A stretch of DNA of 64,000 nucleotides from Paraburkholderia hayleyella. GTDB taxonomy: Bacteria > Pseudomonadota > Gammaproteobacteria > Burkholderiales > Burkholderiaceae. The position numbers and the translations under genes were made by a program. Location of the stretch: assembly GCF_009455685.1 (NCBI RefSeq), contig NZ_QPES01000002.1:558001-622000 (forward strand). Direction: 5' to 3'. Positions 19,230 through 28,226 of this stretch are shown piece by piece. The notes below the pieces were generated by a model. That model was not told the DNA's origin and did no database searches. It was given only the letters and a program-made list of their open reading frames with translations. How positions within the stretch are numbered: the stretch's first letter is position 1; each line of letters starts with the position of its first letter.

Positions 19230-19500
19230 GACCTGATCGACGTGATCCGCATGATGGGCCCGCTCTAGCCGAAAGGTCCGATTCTAAAAGAATCGCCGCC
19301 ATGGCGTTGCCTGCGCAATCTTCGCTGGCATGCTCGCGTGCTTTCGGTAAACTCGCGGCCGGAACATCATGGGCTAGTCGCGCAAGATCTGGCCCGATGA
19401 CTGGGCGCCCTGGCGCCTCCTGGGCACGCTTTTGCCCCCTTCGGCCTCTAAGTGCACCCGCCCTCAACCGTCTTCTTTCGCCGTCGCGTGGACGCTCGCC

Positions 19501-20151
19501 ATGACTCAGGACAGCCGTTTCCCCAATCTTTTCATCCTCGATCACCCACTGATCCAGCACAAGCTCTCGCACATGCGCGACCGCGACACATCGACTCGCA
19601 CGTTCCGCGAGCTACTGCGCGAAATCACCTTGCTGATGGGCTATGAAATCACCCGTAACCTGCCGATCACCACGCGCCGGGTCACGACTCCGCTCGTCGA
19701 AATCGATGCGCCCGTGATCGCGGGCAAAAAGCTGGCCATCGTGCCCGTGCTGCGCGCGGGCGTCGGTATGTCCGACGGCCTGCTGGAGCTGATTCCCTCG
19801 GCCCGCGTCGGCCATATCGGGGTGTATCGCGCCGACGATCACCGTCCGGTCGAATACCTCGTGCGCCTGCCGGACCTCGAAGACCGGGTGTTCATCCTGT
19901 GCGATCCGATGGTCGCCACCGGTTATTCGGCGGTGCATGCGGTCGATGTGCTCAGGCAGCGCGGCGTGAGCGCGGCCAACATCCTGTTTCTCGCGCTGGT
20001 GGCCGCGCCCGAAGGCGTCCAGGTGTTTCAGGAGGCGCATCCCGAGGTCAAACTGTATGTGGCATCACTCGATTCGCATCTCGACACGGACGCCTACATC
20101 GTGCCGGGCCTGGGCGATGCCGGGGACCGTCTGTTTGGCACGAAAAACTAG
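19501..20151 (+). CDS. upp: uracil phosphoribosyltransferase
   Basis: A 216-residue salvage enzyme making UMP from uracil and PRPP. The PRPP-binding loop is CDPMVATGYSAVHAVDVL. The conserved VPVLRAGVGMSDGLLELIP and GHIGVYR stretches, and the uracil-binding YIVPGLGDAGDR near the C-terminus, are intact. The frame extends upstream to 19432, but I chose the ATG at 19501 because family members start with MTQ-DSRFPNLFILDHPL-like sequence. No strong ribosome-binding site precedes it. Confidence 0.96.
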   Translation: MTQDSRFPNLFILDHPLIQHKLSHMRDRDTSTRTFRELLREITLLMGYEITRNLPITTRRVTTPLVEIDAPVIAGKKLAIVPVLRAGVGMSDGLLELIPSARVGHIGVYRADDHRPVEYLVRLPDLEDRVFILCDPMVATGYSAVHAVDVLRQRGVSAANILFLALVAAPEGVQVFQEAHPEVKLYVASLDSHLDTDAYIVPGLGDAGDRLFGTKN

Positions 20152-20356
20152 CCGCGGCACCCTCTACCACACGGCCGGTGCCCAGGTGGCCATGATAAAA
20201 TCCGCCCCCTCGATCAGGCATAAGCCGGGCACCCGCGCACTTACTTGATTGACGGGGCCCCGGTCCGCCGCTCAACCCGGCGGGGGTTAAACCCGGACGC
20301 GGCAACGCAACAACAATCGCTCAAGGCATACGCCACGGCAGGCAACGGAGAAACAT

Positions 20357-21085
20357 ATGGCGGGTCATTCGAAATGGGCCAACATCAAACACAAAAAAGC
20401 AGCGACTGACGCGAAACGCGGCAAGATCTGGACCCGGCTCATCAAGGAAATCCAGGTGGCGGCCCGCATGGGCGGCGGCGAAGCTGATTCCAACCCGCGT
20501 CTGCGGCTGGCGGTCGACAAGGCGTTCGACGCCAACATGCCCAAGGACAACATCAACCGCGCGATCCAGCGCGGCGTGGGCGGGGTCGATGGCGCGAACT
20601 ACGAAGAAATCCGCTACGAAGGCTATGGCATCGGCGGCGCAGCGGTGATCGTCGACACCATGACGGATAACCGCATTCGCACCGTGGCCGAAGTGCGCCA
20701 CGCCTTCTCCAAATTTGGCGGCAACATGGGCACCGATGGCTCGGTGTCGTTCATGTTCGATCATCTCGGCCAGTTCCTGTTCGCCCCCGGCACGCCCGAG
20801 GACAAACTGATGGAAGCCGCGCTCGAAGCCGGCGCCGAAGACATCGTCACGAATGACGACGGCAGCATCGAAGTCACCTGCCCGCCGCATGATTTTCCGG
20901 CGGTCAAGGCCGCGCTCGAAACCGCGGGCTTCAAGGCTGAAATGGCTGAAGTCACGATGAAACCGCAAACCGAAGTCGAATTCAGCGGCGACGACGCCAT
21001 CAAAATGCAAAAACTGCTCGACGCGCTCGAAAATCTCGACGATGTGCAAGAGGTCTACACCAACGCTGTGATCGTCGAAGCATGA
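20357..21085 (+). CDS. yebC: YebC/PmpR-family protein (TACO1-like)
   Basis: A 242-residue protein beginning MAGHSKWANIKHKKAATDAK, the family signature, with MPKDNINRAIQRGVGG and the central GYGIGGAAVIVDTMTDNRIR. Members act as transcription regulators or help ribosomes through difficult sequences such as polyproline, as reported for the family. A GGAG ribosome-binding site precedes the ATG. It is the first gene of a same-strand housekeeping run through rng. Full length. Confidence 0.95.
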   Translation: MAGHSKWANIKHKKAATDAKRGKIWTRLIKEIQVAARMGGGEADSNPRLRLAVDKAFDANMPKDNINRAIQRGVGGVDGANYEEIRYEGYGIGGAAVIVDTMTDNRIRTVAEVRHAFSKFGGNMGTDGSVSFMFDHLGQFLFAPGTPEDKLMEAALEAGAEDIVTNDDGSIEVTCPPHDFPAVKAALETAGFKAEMAEVTMKPQTEVEFSGDDAIKMQKLLDALENLDDVQEVYTNAVIVEA

Positions 21086-21173
21086 GCGATGCACGCAGAC
21101 GTATGTGTTGCTGTTTGTCCCGGCTGGCGCTGAAAACGCTGGCCACTTCTGTTTTTAGTTTTCAGGAATTCAC

Positions 21174-22450
21174 ATGAAGTTACTCGTCGTAGGCTCCGGT
21201 GGCCGCGAACACGCCCTCGCCTGGAAACTCGCCCAGTCACCCCGTGTCCAGCTCGTCTACGTTGCACCAGGCAACGGCGGCACAGCCCGGGACGAGCGCC
21301 TGCGTAACATCCCCATCACGAATCCAGCCGAACTGGCTGATTTCGCCGAACAGGAACAGGTCGCTTTTACCCTGGTGGGGCCCGAACAGCCGCTGGCAGC
21401 GGGCATCGTCAACCTGTTCCGCTCGCGCGGCCTGAAAATTTTCGGGCCGACCAAAGAAGCCGCCCAGCTCGAAAGCTCGAAAGATTTCGCCAAGGCGTTC
21501 ATGACACGCCATGCGATTCCCACCGCCGCCTACGCCAGCTTCACCGATGCCGCCGCCGCGCACGCCTGGCTTGATGCCCATGGCGCGCCGATCGTCGTCA
21601 AAGCCGATGGCCTGGCGGCAGGCAAGGGCGTGGTGGTGGCCCAGACGCTCGATGAAGCCCATGCCGCCGTCGATATGATGCTGTCGGGCAACACGCTGGG
21701 CGAAGCGGGGGCGCGCGTCGTCATCGAAGAATTCCTGACGGGCGAAGAAGCGAGTTTCATCGTGATGGTCGATGGCAAGCATGTACTGCCGCTAGCGTCG
21801 AGCCAGGACCACAAGCGCCTGCTCGACGGCGACCTCGGGCCGAACACCGGGGGCATGGGCGCTTATTCGCCCGCGCCCATCGTCACGCCGCAACTGCATG
21901 CGCGGGTGATGCGCGAAATCATCCTGCCCACCGTGCGCGGCATGGAAAGCGAAGGTCTGCGCTTCACCGGGTTTCTCTATGCGGGTTTGATGATCGACGC
22001 CGAGGGCAAGCCGAAAACACTCGAGTTCAATTGCCGGATGGGCGACCCCGAAACCCAGCCCATCATGGCGCGCCTGAAAGGCGATTTTTCGCGGGTCGTC
22101 GAACAGGCCATCGCGGGCACGCTCGATACGATCGAGCTGGAATGGGACCGCCGCACCGCATTAGGCGTCGTGCTGGCCGCGCACAACTATCCGGAGAACC
22201 CGCGCACGGGCGACCGGATCAGCGACATCCCCCCGAAACCGCCGATTCCGTTACGTTCCATGCGGGCACCACACGGGTCGACGACAAGCTCACCACGTCG
22301 GGCGGGCGCGTGCTGTGCGTCGTGGGCCTGGCGGATTCGGTGCGCAGCGCGCAGTCGGTCGCCTACCAGATGGTCAACCAGATTTCGTTCAATGGCATGC
22401 AGTACCGCCGCGATATCGGCAATCGCGCGCTGGGACGCAAGCACACCTGA
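21174..22450 (+). pseudogene. purD: purD, phosphoribosylamine-glycine ligase, with a one-base frameshift
   Basis: The ATP-grasp enzyme of the second purine-biosynthesis step is complete but in two frames. The first carries MKLLVVGSGGREHALAWKLA, VKADGLAAGKGVVVAQTLDE, LGPNTGGMGAYSPAP and FNCRMGDPETQPIMARL. At SDIPP the frame is lost in a run of six C's (22227-22232). The correct C-terminus (ETADSVTFHAGTTRVDDKL, SGGRVLCVVGLADSV, MQYRRDIGNRALGRKHT) continues in the next frame to TGA at 22450. One extra C restores a normal ~425-residue protein. Loss of purD would cause purine auxotrophy, so a sequencing error is quite likely. If the frame is read as written, the protein ends at 22457 with a scrambled tail. 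Confidence 0.92.
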
Positions 22451-22531
22451 AACCTGAGGTACCGTAACACCTTCTGTTTCACCCCTAAACCAGCAGCGGC
22501 CTGCGGCCGCTTTCGTAACTGAGTTGTTGTC

Positions 22532-23455
22532 ATGACCCAATCAACTTACGACGTAGAGGCAGTCCGTACATGGCTGCGCGGCCTGCAAACGCATATCGCC
22601 GACGCGCTCGGCAACTTCGACGGCACGCCGCTCGCCAGCGATAGCTGGCAACGCGAGCCTGGCGGCAAACTGAGCGGCAGCGGCTGCACACGGATTCTCG
22701 AAGGCGGCCAGTTTTTCGAGCGCGCCGGAATTGGTTTTTCGGATGTCTCAGGCACGGCGCTGCCACCCTCGGCCAGTGCCGCGCGCCCGCAACTGGCGGG
22801 GCGGGGCTTCGATGCGATGGGCGTATCGCTCGTGCTGCACCCACGCAACCCCTACTGCCCGACGGTGCATATGAATGTGCGCCTGCTGGTGGCCACCCAG
22901 CCCGATGCCGCGCCTATTTTCTGGTTTGGCGGCGGCATGGACCTGACGCCGTATTACGGCTACACCGAAGACGCCCAGCATTTTCACCGGGTCTGCCGCG
23001 ATGCGTTGCAGCCGTTCGGCACGGAGCTGTATCCGCGTTTCAAGCGCGAATGCGATGAGTATTTCTTTCTCAAGCATCGCAACGAAGCGCGTGGCATCGG
23101 CGGTATTTTCTTCGACGATTTCGCCGAGCTGGGCTTCGAGCAATCGTTCGCCATGGTGCAAAGCGTGGGCAATGCATTTGTCGAGGCCTATCTGCCGATC
23201 ATCGAGCGACGCCGCGACACGCCTTATGGCGCAACGGAGCGCGATTTCCAGGCGTACCGGCGTGGCCGCTATGTCGAGTTCAACCTGGTCTTCGACCGTG
23301 GCACGCACTTTGGGCTGCAAAGCGGCGGGCGCACCGAATCCATTTTGATGTCGATGCCGCCTACCGCCACCTGGCGCTACGATTGGCAACCCCAGCCGGA
23401 TACGCCGGAAGCGCGCCTTTACAGCGATTTTCTGGTGCCACGCGCATGGGTTTAA
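22532..23455 (+). CDS. hemF: oxygen-dependent coproporphyrinogen III oxidase
   Basis: A 307-residue haem-biosynthesis enzyme that oxidatively decarboxylates coproporphyrinogen III to protoporphyrinogen IX using O2. The family signature HPRNPYCPTVHMNVRLLVAT is present, with WFGGGMDLTPYYGY, FFDDFAELGFEQSFA, FNLVFDRGTHFGLQSGGRTE and the C-terminal LMSMPPTATWRYDWQP. The start is preceded by a weak ribosome-binding region. It follows purD by about 80 bases. Intact. Confidence 0.97.
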   Translation: MTQSTYDVEAVRTWLRGLQTHIADALGNFDGTPLASDSWQREPGGKLSGSGCTRILEGGQFFERAGIGFSDVSGTALPPSASAARPQLAGRGFDAMGVSLVLHPRNPYCPTVHMNVRLLVATQPDAAPIFWFGGGMDLTPYYGYTEDAQHFHRVCRDALQPFGTELYPRFKRECDEYFFLKHRNEARGIGGIFFDDFAELGFEQSFAMVQSVGNAFVEAYLPIIERRRDTPYGATERDFQAYRRGRYVEFNLVFDRGTHFGLQSGGRTESILMSMPPTATWRYDWQPQPDTPEARLYSDFLVPRAWV

Positions 23456-23552
23456 GCCTGCCCTGCGTGTCATCCAGACCTGCGGCGCAACCTCGCCTCT
23501 GGATCCTGAAACTCAAGGACCTATCCTGAAACCGCCTGCCCGCCCTGCTGCC

Positions 23553-24230
23553 TTGCCACGCCGGATCGGCCTTTTGGGCGGCACGTTCGATCCGATCCAC
23601 AACGGCCACCTGGCGCTCGCCCGGCGCTTCACCGAGTTGCTGCAGTTGACCGAGCTGGTGTTGCTGCCCGCAGGGCAGCCCTGGCAAAAAACCGGGGTCT
23701 CAGCCGCGCCGCACCGCCTGGCGATGACCCGGGCGGCGGCGGCCACCCTCCTCCTGCCAGGCGTCGAGGTGCGGGTCGCCACCGACGAGATCGAACGCGA
23801 AGGCCCCACGTACACCGTCGAGACACTGCGACGCTGGCGCGAACGCGAAGGCCTGGGCCTATCGCTTTCCCTCATGCTGGGCGCGGACCAGCTCCTGCAA
23901 TTCGATACCTGGCACGCGTGGCGTGATATTTTCGCGCTCGCGCATCTGTGCGTCGCAACGCGCCCGGGGTTCGACCTGCGCCAGGCCGGCGCGGCCGTCG
24001 CAGCCGAAGTCGCCGCACGCGAAGCCAGCGCCCTGATACTGCAAGCCACACCGTGCGGCCATGTGCTGCTCGATACAACGCTTGCCTGCGATATCTCAGC
24101 CACTGCTATCCGTACCCGTTTGCATCAACCGCTCTGCGCAGACGGCGCCGTCCCGCACCACGCAGCACTTCCCGTTCCTGCCGCCGTGCAGGACTACATC
24201 TTTCAACATCATTTGTACCCACCCCGGTAA
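23553..24230 (+). CDS. nadD: nicotinate-nucleotide adenylyltransferase
   Basis: A 225-residue enzyme making deamido-NAD from nicotinate mononucleotide and ATP. The nucleotidyl-transferase motif GGTFDPIHNGHLALARRF and the second motif ISATAIRTRLHQPL are visible. The start is uncertain. The TTG at 23553 leads to PRRIGLLGG, but an AAGGA sequence at 23515 is ideally spaced for an in-frame CTG about 27 bases further upstream, giving a slightly longer protein. The stop is two bases before rsfS, so the pair is coupled, an arrangement common in proteobacteria. Confidence 0.93.
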   Translation: MPRRIGLLGGTFDPIHNGHLALARRFTELLQLTELVLLPAGQPWQKTGVSAAPHRLAMTRAAAATLLLPGVEVRVATDEIEREGPTYTVETLRRWREREGLGLSLSLMLGADQLLQFDTWHAWRDIFALAHLCVATRPGFDLRQAGAAVAAEVAAREASALILQATPCGHVLLDTTLACDISATAIRTRLHQPLCADGAVPHHAALPVPAAVQDYIFQHHLYPPR

Positions 24231-24232
24231 TC

Positions 24233-24718
24233 ATGGATATTCGCAAACTGCAACGTGCCATCGTCGACGCCCTCGAAGACGTCAAGGCCCAGGACATCAA
24301 GGTGTTCAACACGAGCCATCTGACAGCGCTGTTTGATCGCGTGATTGTCGCCAGCGGCACCTCCAACCGTCAGACCAAGGCGCTCGCCTCCAGCGTCAGC
24401 AGCAAGGTCAAGCAGGAAGGCGGCGAAATCATCAGTATCGAAGGCGAAGACATCGGCGAATGGGTGCTGGTCGATTGCGGCGATGCGGTGGTCCACATCA
24501 TGCAACCCGCGCTGCGTCAGTATTACAACCTCGAAGAAATCTGGGGCGATAAGCCCGTCCACCTGAAGCTCTCGGGCGGCAGCACATTTGGCGGCGCCCG
24601 CGCGAGCGAACCGCTCGATGAAGCTGAAAGCGACGAAGACGATACAACCACAGTTGCACCCGCACCCGCACGCAAGACGCCCGCGCGCAAGACAGCGGCA
24701 CGCAAACGCTCATCCTGA
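24233..24718 (+). CDS. rsfS: ribosome silencing factor RsfS
   Basis: A 161-residue protein with the RsfS/Iojap core: QRAIVDALEDVKAQDIKVFN, DRVIVASGTSNRQTKALA, EGEDIGEWVLVDCGDAVVH and LEEIWGD. It binds uL14 on the 50S subunit and blocks subunit joining in starvation. It carries an added low-complexity tail (residues ~120-161) with acidic residues, then repeated Lys-Thr-Pro/Ala-Ala-Arg-Lys units, longer than the E. coli protein (~105). The ATG at 24233 is two bases after the nadD stop. Confidence 0.95.
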   Translation: MDIRKLQRAIVDALEDVKAQDIKVFNTSHLTALFDRVIVASGTSNRQTKALASSVSSKVKQEGGEIISIEGEDIGEWVLVDCGDAVVHIMQPALRQYYNLEEIWGDKPVHLKLSGGSTFGGARASEPLDEAESDEDDTTTVAPAPARKTPARKTAARKRSS

Positions 24719-24808
24719 GTCCCTGGGTCCCTGGGTCAGTCCTCGAAGCCTTTAAGTGAAGTCGCTCATGCTTATGCCGCTGCCTCATCACGCCAGGCGC
24801 TACACGCG

Positions 24809-25279
24809 ATGAAGCTGCACATCATCGCGGTTGGCCACAAGATGCCGGGCTGGATTGCCAGCGGCTTCGACGAATACGCCAAACGCATGCCGCCAGAGTT
24901 ACGTCTTGAGCTGCGTGAAATCAAACCCGAACTGCGCTCGTCCGGCCGCTCCGCTGAAAGCGTCATGGCCGCCGAGCGGCAGAAAATCGAAGCCGTGCTG
25001 CCGAAGCAGGCGCACCTCATCGCACTCGACGAACATGGCCGCGACTGGACCACGATGCAACTGGCCAGCGCCTTGCCGCAATGGCAGCAGGACGGACACG
25101 ATGTGGCCTTTCTGATCGGCGGCGCTGATGGCCTCGACCCCGGGCTCAAGGCTCGGGCGAACCTGCTGTTGCGGCTTTCCAGCCTGACCTTGCCGCACGC
25201 GATGGTGCGCGTGCTGTTAGCCGAGCAGTTATATCGCGCGTGGACCATCACGCAAAATCATCCCTACCATCGCGTGTGA
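24809..25279 (+). CDS. rlmH: 23S rRNA pseudouridine(1915)-N3-methyltransferase RlmH
   Basis: A 156-residue SPOUT methyltransferase, the usual length. It starts MKLHIIAVGHKMPGWIASGF and holds the SAM-binding knot residues FLIGGADGL and the C-terminal RVLLAEQLYRAWTITQNHPYHR. It modifies helix 69 of 23S rRNA on assembled 70S ribosomes. It sits next to rsfS as in many proteobacteria, consistent with a shared role in ribosome function. Confidence 0.97.
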   Translation: MKLHIIAVGHKMPGWIASGFDEYAKRMPPELRLELREIKPELRSSGRSAESVMAAERQKIEAVLPKQAHLIALDEHGRDWTTMQLASALPQWQQDGHDVAFLIGGADGLDPGLKARANLLLRLSSLTLPHAMVRVLLAEQLYRAWTITQNHPYHRV

Positions 25280-25384
25280 ACGGGCCTCGCGCATTCCGCC
25301 CAGGACAACGCTCACCGCATCCCTTCCGCCCCTACGCGCCGTGCTTGAGCGCCGCCCGGCCAACGTCATGGAGAGCTGTTCATC

Positions 25385-26032
25385 ATGTCCCTGTCCGCAC
25401 CCGACCTCGCCATGGCCCCGCCACGGCATGCGTTCGTGTATCTCGCCTCGCAAAGCCCACGCCGCCAGGAATTGCTGCAACAGCTTGGCGTGCGCTATGA
25501 GCTGCTCCTGCCGCGTCCCGATGAAGACGCCGAAGCGCTCGAAAGCGAACGTCCTGGCGAGCCTGCCGAGGCCTATGTGCAGCGTGTCTGCCAGGCCAAG
25601 GCCGAAGCCGCCCGCGCCCGTCTGAACACCAGCGGCTACGTCAACGCTCCGATCCTGGTCGCCGATACCACGGTGTCGCTCGAGGGTTCAATCCTGGGCA
25701 AACCCACTGACGCCGCCGACGCGTTAGCCATGCTCACACGCCTCGCCGGACGCGAACATGACGTACTCACCGCGCTCACCGTGGTCGATGCCGGCGGCAT
25801 ACCCTTGCCCGTCGTGCTGTCACGTTCGCGCGTGCGTTTCGCCAGCGTGTCGCAAGACGTGTTGCGGCGCTACGTCGAAACCGGCGAACCCTTCGGCAAG
25901 GCCGGCAGCTATGGCATTCAGGGCCGCGCCGCCGCCTTGATCGAACATATCGAGGGGTCTTACTCGGGTATCATGGGCCTGCCTCTTTTCGAAACTGCCG
26001 CCCTGCTGCAAGCAACTCGCATCGACTTCTAA
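25385..26032 (+). CDS. maf: Maf family nucleotide pyrophosphatase (YhdE-like)
   Basis: A 215-residue protein with YLASQSPRRQELLQQL, ADTTVSLEGSILGKP and the C-terminal SYGIQGRAAALIEHIEGSYS followed by GIMGLPLFET. The last blocks resemble the dTTP/UTP pyrophosphatase branch (YhdE). Maf proteins hydrolyse non-canonical or excess nucleoside triphosphates, acting in house-cleaning and septum-related phenotypes. A GGAGAG ribosome-binding site lies upstream of the ATG. About 20 extra residues precede the motif. Confidence 0.93.
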   Translation: MSLSAPDLAMAPPRHAFVYLASQSPRRQELLQQLGVRYELLLPRPDEDAEALESERPGEPAEAYVQRVCQAKAEAARARLNTSGYVNAPILVADTTVSLEGSILGKPTDAADALAMLTRLAGREHDVLTALTVVDAGGIPLPVVLSRSRVRFASVSQDVLRRYVETGEPFGKAGSYGIQGRAAALIEHIEGSYSGIMGLPLFETAALLQATRIDF

Positions 26033-26042
26033 AAACAACACC

Positions 26043-27512
26043 ATGAATGAAGAAATCCTGATTAATGTCACGCCCCAGGAAACGCGCGTTGCGTTCGTCC
26101 AGCAAGGGGCCGTGCAGGAGCTTCACGTCGAGCGCACGTTATCGCGTGGACGCGTCGGCAATGTGTACCTCGGCAAGGTCGTGCGCGTGTTGCCCGGCAT
26201 GCAATCCGCTTTCATCGACATCGGCCTTGAACGCGCCGCTTTTTTACATGTCGCGGATATCTGGCACCCTCGCGCACCCGGCGAATCGCATACAAACACG
26301 CCCCCGCAGCCGATTGAAAAAATCGTCTTCGAAGGTCAGGCGCTGATGGTGCAAGTGGTCAAGGATCCGATCGGCACCAAGGGCGCCCGGCTATCGACGC
26401 AAATCAGCATCGCCGGACGCACCCTGGTCTATCTGCCGCAAGAGCCGCACATCGGCATCTCGCAGAAGATCGAAAGCGAAACCGAACGCGAGGCGATCCG
26501 CACCCGTCTGCTGGCCGTGCTTCCCGCCGACGAAAAAGGCGGCTACATCGTGCGCACCATCGCTGAAGACGCGAGCCCCGAAGAGCTATCCAGCGACGTC
26601 GCGTATTTGCGCACCACCTGGGCCACGATCCAGTTGCAGGCGCAACGCATGCCGCCCACCAGCCTGCTGCACCAGGACCTGAATCTGGCGCAACGCGTGC
26701 TGCGCGATTTCGTGACGGACAACACGACCCGCATCCAGATCGATTCACGCGAAACCTTCCAGATGCTGTCTGGCTTCGCCGGGCAATTCACGCCCGCGGT
26801 CGCGGCGCGGCTGCATCATTACACCGGCGAGCGGCCGCTTTTTGATCTCTACAGCATCGAAGCCGAAATCCAGCGAGCCCTGTCGCGGCGCGTGGACCTG
26901 AAATCAGGCGGCTATCTGGTCATCGACCAAACCGAAGCGATGACCACGATCGACGTCAACACAGGGGGCTATGTCGGCGCCCGCAACTTCGACGACACGA
27001 TCTTCAAGACCAACCTGGAGGCCGCGCACACGATTGCGCGCCAGTTGCGCCTACGCAACCTGGGCGGCGTGATCATCATCGACTTCATCGATATGGAAAA
27101 CGCCGAGCACCGCGAGCAGGTGCTGGGCGAGCTCAAAAAAGCATTGGCGCGCGACCGCACCCGGGTCACGGTGAGCACGTTTTCGCAACTCGGGCTGGTT
27201 GAAATGACACGCAAGCGCACGCGTGAATCCCTCGCGCATGTGTTGTGTGAGCCTTGCCCGGTGTGTCAGGGCAAAGGCCAGGTCAAAACCGCGCGAACTG
27301 TTTGCTATGACGTGCTGCGCGAGATTTTGCGGGAATCGCGCCAGTTCAATCCACGGGAGTTCCGCGTGATTGCCTCGCAGCAAGTGGTCGATCTGTTTCT
27401 GGAAGAAGAGTCGCAACATTTGGCCATGCTGATCGACTTTATTGGCAAACCGGTTTCATTGCAGGTGGAATCTAATCTGAGCCAGGAGCAATACGATATC
27501 GTGCTGATGTAG
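26043..27512 (+). CDS. rng: ribonuclease G
   Basis: A 489-residue endoribonuclease of the RNase E/G family that matures the 5' end of 16S rRNA and takes part in mRNA decay. The S1 domain is at 35-130 (GRVGNVYLGKVVRVLPGMQS), the catalytic Mg-binding aspartates are in TEAMTTIDVNTGGYVG and IIIDFIDM, and the zinc-link cysteines are in CEPCPVCQGKG. Length matches E. coli RNase G. The last 253 bases are repeated exactly at 30033-30285, so this copy is the hybrid created when an element entered the 3' end. It ends in TAG while the downstream remnant ends in TAA. The encoded protein is unchanged. Confidence 0.97.
   Translation: MNEEILINVTPQETRVAFVQQGAVQELHVERTLSRGRVGNVYLGKVVRVLPGMQSAFIDIGLERAAFLHVADIWHPRAPGESHTNTPPQPIEKIVFEGQALMVQVVKDPIGTKGARLSTQISIAGRTLVYLPQEPHIGISQKIESETEREAIRTRLLAVLPADEKGGYIVRTIAEDASPEELSSDVAYLRTTWATIQLQAQRMPPTSLLHQDLNLAQRVLRDFVTDNTTRIQIDSRETFQMLSGFAGQFTPAVAARLHHYTGERPLFDLYSIEAEIQRALSRRVDLKSGGYLVIDQTEAMTTIDVNTGGYVGARNFDDTIFKTNLEAAHTIARQLRLRNLGGVIIIDFIDMENAEHREQVLGELKKALARDRTRVTVSTFSQLGLVEMTRKRTRESLAHVLCEPCPVCQGKGQVKTARTVCYDVLREILRESRQFNPREFRVIASQQVVDLFLEEESQHLAMLIDFIGKPVSLQVESNLSQEQYDIVLM
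27259..27511 (+). repeat. 253-bp direct repeat, left copy (rng 3' end)
   Basis: From cggtgtgtcagggcaaagg to the end of rng this sequence appears identical, base for base by eye, to 30033-30285. It forms the left boundary of a 2.8-kb island. It is far longer than a usual att core, so the element probably carried or captured the rng 3' end. Confidence 0.92.
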
Positions 27513-27549
27513 ATGAAATATGAGGGGCACCGGCGGCTTGATTGGCTGC

Positions 27550-27805
27550 CAGCATAGCCCAAGCGGGTGAAGCCCGCCGCATAGGGTCTCCCATCGCGTT
27601 TATGGAGCATGTAGCCATCCGGCTTGTGCTTCTTCATCAGATAAGCGAGCAACCAGTCTGGTACGGGTAAAGAGTCGGCCTCGCGTCCCTTCGTGCGTTC
27701 TGGCGTGTATGTGCGCCGCTCGACATCGAGCCATTTCCAGCGCGCGGTAATGGTCTCGGACTCGCGTAATCCCAAACCAGGCATCAGTCGAACAGCCGTG
27801 CGCAA
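27550..27805 (-). pseudogene. phage-type integrase (tyrosine recombinase) remnant
   Basis: The minus strand encodes RLMPGLGLRESETITARWKW, LDVERRTYTPERTKG, ADSLPVPDWLLAYLMKK and DGYMLHKRDGRPYAAGFTR. This corresponds to the segment around the first catalytic Arg (GLRESE) of tyrosine recombinases. The rest of the catalytic domain, including the second Arg/His box and Tyr, is missing. It lies against the left repeat, where the integrase of an integrated element would sit, and explains how the island arrived. Confidence 0.7.
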
Positions 27806-27881
27806 GGTTGACTGGCAAGAACGATTTGGACAGGCCGTGCTCATCCCCGCAACACCCTTGATCTGAAAGTGAAATTCTGGC

Positions 27882-27953
27882 GCATGTGCATGTGCATGTG
27901 CATGTGCATGTGCATGTGCATGTGCATGTGCATGTGCATGTGCATGTGCATGT
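27882..27953. repeat. 12 x 6-bp tandem repeat
   Basis: Twelve perfect copies of gcatgt. No convincing gene spans it; the minus-strand His-Ala translation appears incidental. It is another example of short tandem repeat expansion in this genome. Confidence 0.97.
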
Positions 27954-28154
27954 AATAGAATGCAACACTCACAAAAAGACCAAATTAACGAGACAGTGAT
28001 GCTTTTCAACGGCAGATACCTTCACCAAGGTCCATTGCACGATGCTTTCGTCGCTGGATACGACGGTACCGAATTCGGCATGAGCAACCCGTGCATCCGA
28101 AGGGCAGCCCTTACTTCCTGGCTTGGCGCGTTGGCCAAGGAGCGCCAGTCAAGC

Positions 28155-28197
28155 ACGCTCGACGCCATGCTGCCTCCAGCAGCACGGCGTCGAGCGT
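28155..28197. repeat. long hairpin (19-bp stem) ahead of the island membrane gene
   Basis: The arms acgctcgacgccatgctgc and gcagcacggcgtcgagcgt pair with one mismatch around a 5-base loop. An AT-rich stretch (ccatataaattaaaaaatac) follows on the plus strand, but no T-run. It may be a terminator insulating the membrane gene, an RNA leader structure, or the end of a lost mobile element. Confidence 0.6.
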
Positions 28198-28226
28198 CCA
28201 TATAAATTAAAAAATACTTTACAACC

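Noticed and set aside
27882..27953. CRISPR-like array
   Set aside because: Units are 6 bp with no spacers, and no cas genes are present. It is a microsatellite. The same reasoning applies to 1817-1930, 19167-19229 and 54155-54256.
27305..28009. A 234-residue minus-strand frame with a long His-Ala tract
   Set aside because: The His-Ala stretch is only the gcatgt array and the start overlaps rng on the other strand. Only the integrase-like part (27550-27805) is supported, as a remnant.
27960..28205. An 81-residue open frame between the hexamer array and the island membrane gene
   Set aside because: No ribosome site, no recognisable domain, and its end runs through the 28155-28197 hairpin. It is better explained as non-coding.
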